Origin: Camellia lanceoleosa
Taxonomy: Eukaryota > Streptophyta > Magnoliopsida > Ericales > Theaceae
Assembly: GCA_025200525.1 (NCBI GenBank)
Contig: JANUSC010000050.1
Span: 620,001-684,000, forward strand
Length of the DNA stretch: 64,000 nucleotides
Direction of reading: 5' to 3'
Shown here piece by piece: positions 58,683 through 64,000 of the stretch (the stretch's first letter is position 1; the number at the start of each line of letters is the position of its first letter). The notes under the pieces are model-generated. The model made no database searches, had not been told where the DNA came from, and saw only the letters and a list, made by a program, of their open reading frames with translations. Both the position numbers and the translations under genes were made by a program.

Positions 58683-60156
58683 CTCACTTTATGGTAAAAT
58701 TACTTTTTGTGTTCTCTAAGTACATTGTTGATGAACTTGGTTTGTTTGTCTGGCTTTTCCAAGTTGATGTAATGGGGGGCAATTAACAATACGCTTGTAA
58801 TTAATTTCCTGTATGATTTCTATAAACTTTGGCCGAAAATTGAAAAGCAAATTTGTAGTGGAAGAAAGCTGTACCATGTTTGGTAGATCAAAGTCCTTTT
58901 TAAGAAAGCCCTCTTCTAGGTAGATTCAAACAATAAATTTGGTGCCTGCTTTAATACGGTTAGTTACAAACTTGACCACACATCTGATGGAAATAATGAG
59001 ATCAAACCCACAACTCTTTGGTACTGTTACAGTAGGATTCTGATAAACGCATGACCTGTCCTATAGTATACAGTGATTGTCATTTTCATAAATTCAATAC
59101 TTTAGTTATTTTTATTTTATGCTTTTTCTTATTCTTCTCTTGCTGCAGTAGGATCAAGTGAAGATAGATGGACTTGCATGTGCAGTGCAGATAGTTCACC
59201 TGAAGTAGCAGATAATTGATGGAAACTTTGGTGGAGGAAACTACTTAAATAGCAGATAGTTTACCTGAACTCGTAATCTGCAACTGAGTGGAGGAATATA
59301 AGCAGGTTCCCAAATGAAGCAGCTTTATAAATTCCTTCGATGCGTTGTATTAAAGTCCATGCTCGGCGTGCCAGTGGCCATTCAGATCAGTTTTTTTGTT
59401 CATATTGTATCTATATATAATTGTTTAGTGGGATAGAGAGCGATCTGATTATGCTTGCACCTGCTCAGAATCACCCCATCTACGGAAAGCGGAAAATGAT
59501 TGTAACCGAGACCAGATATATTGACCACCAACAGTAGCAACACAATACCACAGTGAGTCCAGGTCCTTCCAAACCCGTTCTGACTGGAGCATGTCACACA
59601 AAAAACAAACAATATAAAACTTAGGACACAAGTAGACAGAGCTGGGATTACAGCAAATTTAGATGGGTACATCAGGTGCAATTTGGGCCCCTTTATTTGT
59701 CCAAATTACAATTCATAATTCTTTCTAGTTTCTATATTTATTTATTTAGTTTTGATAAGTAAGGTCCCAGATAATTATTACAAACACTGCCAATGTGCCC
59801 GCTTTGTTTTTCTCATTTCCTTATCTATTGCACCCTAGCCACAGCCCATTTGTCTGAAACCTTCAAGGCTCCCAGCCCTTGCTTCTGCTTTCCCTAGTCT
59901 CTTCAAAGGTGATTATTACGGGTTATGTGGAAGTTCTCAGTAGGATGGTAAGATGATGAATCAAGGGAATTAAGCTTGGTTGACTGGGGGCTTGACTGTG
60001 ATGAATCAAGGGAATTAATCTGCTTAATCTGCTTAGTCATGGTTAATCTGCTTAATCTGCTGGCTGCTATTTTAGTTTTATTGTTGTAAATGTATGTAAA
60101 TGATGTGAGTGATGTTTATTACTCATGTGAAATTGTTATTTTTTTATGTAGGTACC
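58683..60156. other. Spacer between the two CACTA genes
   Basis: The 3' untranslated end of the transposase gene and the promoter region of the next gene. A TGCAG at 59145 may be a splice acceptor of a non-coding exon. TTAATCTGCTTAATCTGCT is a small local duplication at 60015-60060. No protein signal. Confidence 0.4.
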
Positions 60157-60639
60157 ATGGTTCCTGGAATGAAGACGGGGCGGCGGAAGACAGCAACAAG
60201 TGGCAACGTATTATCAGCCTCCGAAGCATGTCCAGCAGTTATTGGCACCCCGTTGACGTTATCTGATGAGACGCAGCCACCAGATGACACACAAACAGTG
60301 GTGGAGGAGACGCAGCCAGGAGGCGTGGGTAAGAGCATTTCCGTAGTTGTTTACAAATCTTTTTTTTCTTTTTCTTGTACTCTTCGGTTGGCCTATAGTT
60401 GGTTGAGGTGATATTATAGCTATATTGTGCTTTACATATTTAAAATTAAAATATGTAAATTTTGTTGTACATAAAGTTCATTGATTTAGTTTGTTTTGAT
60501 TAGCAAAAGAGAAAGAACCTTTATAGATGGAAAACCATACAGTGAGATTACTTTGGTTCCGCACCGAAGTCCTTCCTTTTATTTGATCAAAGAAAGGGAT
60601 GGAATTTGGTGAGGAACCAAACCCGAAAGGAAAAAAACA

Positions 60640-60965
60640 GGAGAACATAACACAGACAAAGTGAACCAAAGCAGAACTGAAAAACTAAACAGACCAAGCA
60701 CAACAGACCAAGCACAGCACAGAATACTTGACCCTTTGCCATCAGCCCAGAATTACACAGCAGATTCAACCATAGGTTAGCAGCCCAGAGTAACAACAGA
60801 CCACCCCAACAGACCACCAGCAGTCTACCAACAGTCCACCAAACAATGTAACAACAGACCACCCCAGCAGTCCAGCAACATAGCATAACACATCATCCTA
60901 CACTTAACAACAGACCACCAGCAGCCAAACAATGTGACAACAGTCCACCAGCAGTGCAGCCATAA
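60640..60965. repeat. ACAGACCACCAGCAG-type minisatellite in an intron of the second CACTA gene
   Basis: A degenerate array of CAACAGACCACC, CAGCAGTCCACC and AACAATGTAACAA pieces, 12-30 bp units, falling between exons 1 and 2. Confidence 0.75.
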
Positions 60966-62389
60966 CTTGCTATTACAATGCATAAAATCTGTTTTCTTTT
61001 TTTTTTTAAATGAAGCAACAACTCATACTAGTTGAGTTCATTAACTTTGTTTGTAATTTGTGACTTGCTTCCCCTTTTGTGGCAAGGCGAAAAAGGTCGA
61101 CTCGTGTACGAGGACGTACATTAGGCAAAGGAGTGCAAAAAAGAATAGTTAGGAAAAAAGGAGAGAAATTACATGTGTATGTCAATCGTGTGTTGAACGC
61201 AATCACAGGAGGGAATGCAACCCCGGCGACAAATGAGTTGGGATTGCAAATTAGACGGTTGTGCCCTCTTCAGAGCGTGAAGTCATGGAGAAAAATCGAT
61301 CAAAGTACCAAAGATGCGGTCGTCCAAGCGGTGCTAGTATGAGATTCATCTTGGTTAAATTATTATGTTATTTGTAATTGCTTAAATTAATTGATGAACT
61401 AATTGTGTTATTATGTTTGTAGGACAAGTTTGTTATCAGCGATGATTTTGATAATGATGAACAAGCTCAACAAATCCTCGATAGGAAGGCATATTTGCTA
61501 TACAAGGATTGGAGGTACAATCTAAAGCAAGAGTTCCTCGAACTTCAGGAAAAGGGTGTTGATGACCCTTATAGTCATCCGCCTAGTAGAGTAAGCTTGG
61601 ACGACTGGAAATATCTTATTGATGTTGCTTGGAAAGACGAATCTCACTTGGTAACAAATTAATCAGCAAACCCCATTCTTGAAATTCATTTATGTGAATA
61701 TAAATAAAAATTCTTTAGGAATTTATATATTTTTTTTTTGTAATTTTGTTATTTGTTTTTTTTTTTTTTTTTTCTTGTTAGAAACGCTCAAAAGCTGGTA
61801 AAGCAAATAGGGGTATGCTCCCCTACAATCATACAAGTGGATCGCGATCATTTCCTATAGCAATGTCGCTTATGGTGAGAAGTAGTTATTTGTTTAGTAA
61901 TGTAATGGATGTTTGATTATCCTTCATTTTGAATATTACTATGTGCTACTTGATCAATGGTATTTTTTCAAACCTAATAGGCAAATGAGGATGGAGAAAT
62001 AGATTTCCCTGAAATTCATAAGAAATCACACAAGTCCAAGAAAACGGGAGACTGGATTGACCCCAAATGTGGTGAGCTACATGTGAGTATTGAATGTTGA
62101 AACTAATTTTGTTGCAGACATATTAGTAAAGTTGTTTTCAATTCCTTCAACCATCTTGACTTTATTGTTTTTTTGCCATGACAGGATGATATGGTGAATC
62201 TACAAGTCGTAGCCACCGATGCGGGGTTGCCATTGACCCACGAAGAACTATCAAGGCAAGTGCTTGGGGAAAAAAAAAATTACTTGCGTGGATGTGGGGT
62301 AGGCCAACAACCCTCTTCAACAGCTTCGGTCTTGCACGAGCACGTGATAAACATATGGAATCAATGAGAGCGGAACTGGAGGTTCTTCG

Positions 62390-62520
62390 TGAGGAGCATC
62401 AAAGAGATCGCGAGGAGTTGCTGAAGGAGAAAGAGGAGCGACAAAGAGATCATGAGGAGTTGGTCAAGGAGAAAAAGGAGCGACAAAGAGATAAGGAGGA
62501 AATTATGAGGGAAAGAGAGG
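62390..62520 (+). repeat. In-frame 42-bp repeat encoding a 14-residue coiled-coil unit
   Basis: Three copies of a 42-bp unit with GAGCGACAAAGAGATCATGA and GGAGTTGGTCAAGGAGAAA. Each encodes two heptads of the form (E/K)ERQRD(H/R/K)EEL-KEK. Confidence 0.9.
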
Positions 62521-62654
62521 AGCCGATGAAAGAAATTGAGGAAGGAAAAAAAGCACGCGAGGCACAACAAGTACAACTCAATCATTTGAACGATGTGGTG
62601 TCATGGCTGACAACCCTCTTGCAGGGTTCAGATGGTCATGCTACTATTCGGTAA

Positions 62655-64000
62655 ACATAATTTTATTGATAAGCTAATACAAGTTCTACAAAAATATGGA
62701 TCATATTGGCATAGAATTGTTTTCTAAAGTTGCTATGCAATTTTTTTTTTTTTTATTATGTGCTTGGAATAGGTTATGAGGCATAATGTGAGTCGACTTT
62801 GCAGCAGACGGACCGTAATCTGATTTCCATAAGGTAACCACTGCTTCCAAAATTGCTTTCAAAATTGTCAAATTAATCAAATACATAAATGCATTAAAAA
62901 AATGAAAAGGACACATGCAAATCAAATAATTTGTATTGAACATACTGAACCATTCCAAAGTGACTCACATTTGGAAGGCATTCAGTACCTCGAAGCTTGA
63001 CCCTCGAAAAACTCCCTTCTGTCTGGATCAACTTGAGCTTTCATACAGTAATGTATGGGGTCAACAGTAGGTATAACTTCAGGATATTGAACTGCAGGAA
63101 TAGAATATAAGGATCCAAGTAAGTTTTGACAAAATTATTAATCAATAATGATATTAATAATAGATAAAAATATTAATAATAGATAAAGGTCAAAAGGTTG
63201 ATAAGGTGGGACGTTATTAGCATGCGTACGTTGGGGGTTGCCGTGACAAATGCATATATAAGCTTATAAATATATATTAAAGCTTATATATTACAACTTA
63301 TAAATATATATGTTATATAAGCATCTCTATATTAGTTTCATGAATAAAATATATATGTGTACACTTTAGACTAAACTTATAAATATATATGTTATATAAG
63401 CATCAAGTGGGGTCATGCCCCCTTAAACGTTTGTACATACTTTTTGTTGAAATTTTTTTTTTTTTACTATGGAACTAATGGGTGTCATTTTTGTTGTGTA
63501 GATGGCTTTTGGCATTGACATGTGGATCTTCTATTTTTTTGTCCGGAAGATAATTCCCAGTTTTGCAAAGTTGGGAAGTTTTGGGTCGTCCTCAACTTTT
63601 TGTGTGGAAATTGGATGAATCGTACATATAGTTTTAGCACGCGTTACATAGTAGTTTTGGAAGTTGTATTAATTGCTATGGTGGTATATGTAGATTACCT
63701 TTTGTCGTGGTACATATTACAATGGTAATTTGTACCATGCCAAATGGTCATTACAATGCATAGTGTAGTAGCAATGTTTTGTGTATAGAGGACATTGTTT
63801 TGGTAACATAGTTGGAATGTATGACATTATTTGTAATTGGAATATATTAGTTGGTTTGTATGTAAGTTTACATTGTAAAGTGTTCTTTTTTGTTTGATGG
63901 TTGTAAGTGAAACATGTATTACGGAATAGGTGATAATATATATTGATTTGTTTGTATATCTACTACAGGTTGCGGTGGATATATACAGGTTTTGAAAAAA
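62655..64000. other. 3' part of the CACTA element, no genes seen
   Basis: AT-rich. A 31-bp segment, CTTATAAATATATATGTTAT then ATAAGCATC, is duplicated at 63296-63326 and 63378-63408. No reverse CACTA terminus and no GGCGACTAAA cluster appear, so the subterminal right end lies beyond the window. Confidence 0.5.

Larger units (their letters stand above)
60157..62654 (+). pseudogene. Second CACTA gene: plant transposase (Ptta/En/Spm type) with C-terminal coiled coil
   Basis: In En/Spm the second protein binds subterminal repeats; this is the likely counterpart. Exons: 60157-60328 (MVPGMKTGRRK...), about 61087-61336 (RGRTLGKGVQKRI), 61423-61650 (VISDDFDNDEQAQQILDRKA, WRYNLKQEF), 61782-61874 (KRSKAGKANRGMLPYNHTSG), 61981-62082 (DGEIDFPEIHKKSHKSKKTG), 62185-62654. 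The four introns after exon 2 are GT-AG and all phase 0. The order RSKAGKANR, FPEI, GDWIDPKCGELH, VLGEKKNYLRGCG is that of the PF03004 family. Within the last exon a frame change between 62320 and 62345 is needed to reach the coiled coil (ARDKHMESMRAELEVL onward). The join of exons 1 and 2 is out of phase in my model, so an exon may be missing. Confidence 0.78.
52649..64000 (+). mobile_element. CACTA (En/Spm) DNA transposon, right end outside the window
   Basis: It begins CACTACAACATATTG at 52649, the conserved CACTA terminus, followed by dense subterminal repeats and two genes in plus orientation: a TNP2-type transposase and a second plant-transposase gene with coiled coil. The three bases before it are TTA, half of the expected 3-bp duplication. 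I searched 62655-64000 for the reverse terminus TTGTAGTG and did not find it, so at least 11.35 kb belong to this element. In-frame stops in the transposase suggest this copy is defective. Confidence 0.88.

Noticed and set aside
1..64000. Host genes, tRNA, rRNA, or endogenous pararetrovirus
   Set aside because: No cloverleaf, rRNA segment or caulimovirus-type movement or coat motif was seen; all RT and integrase sequences are of Ty3/gypsy type. A full search could still find small RNA genes.

Overview
The window is transposon-dense nuclear DNA from a flowering plant, probably a eudicot. Almost every base I can assign belongs to Ty3/gypsy LTR retrotransposons (chromovirus and Tat/Ogre type) or to an En/Spm (CACTA) DNA transposon. 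I found no host gene, tRNA, rRNA or CRISPR array. Species is not decidable from the sequence. Letters A-H below are my own labels for the elements.

Left block, 1-26830: a nested stack. A decayed Tat-type pol fragment (D, 1-753, + strand) is cut inside its reverse transcriptase by a chromovirus-like element (A, - strand; 3' LTR 754-2852, truncated 5' LTR 25705-26830). Three elements sit in A: B (LTR 5364-8484, -) in A's reverse transcriptase, C (LTR 9520-12239 plus gag, +) between A's gag and protease, and E (14540-25642, -) in A's leader. E is a full-length 11.1 kb Tat-lineage element with both LTRs, PBS, PPT, protease, RT, RNase H, a second RNase H and integrase. Between integrase and 3' LTR it carries antisense (+ strand) coding sequence with plant-like introns, a 120-bp tandem repeat and a 20-copy 49-bp minisatellite.

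Middle block, 26831-48940: an Ogre/Tat-like element G (+ strand) survives as its 3' untranslated end and 3' LTR. A related 15.45 kb element F (27798-43248, -) has landed in G's polypurine tract, leaving a perfect GAGGG target duplication. F has 3.7 kb LTRs, only gag remnants and a scrap of pol linker, and at least six different consecutive tandem-repeat arrays. A solo LTR of the A family (45412-48115), with a perfect GCTCA duplication, interrupts G's LTR.

Right block, 48941-64000: a poorly resolved stretch with an LTR-like segment (H), then a CACTA element starting at 52649. It shows the CACTA terminus, about 16 subterminal GGCGACTAAA-type motifs in both orientations, a TNP2-type transposase gene (54980-58682, with in-frame stops) and a second multi-exon gene of plant transposase type (60157-62654) ending in a coiled coil. 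Its right terminus lies outside the window.

Most coding regions carry in-frame stops; in the ones I examined, most fit C-to-T or G-to-A change. The most unusual signals are the spliced antisense gene pair in E, the hairpin-bearing 49-bp array, the run of unrelated arrays in F, and clusters of the palindrome CGCTCGAGCG shared by LTRs that otherwise look unrelated.
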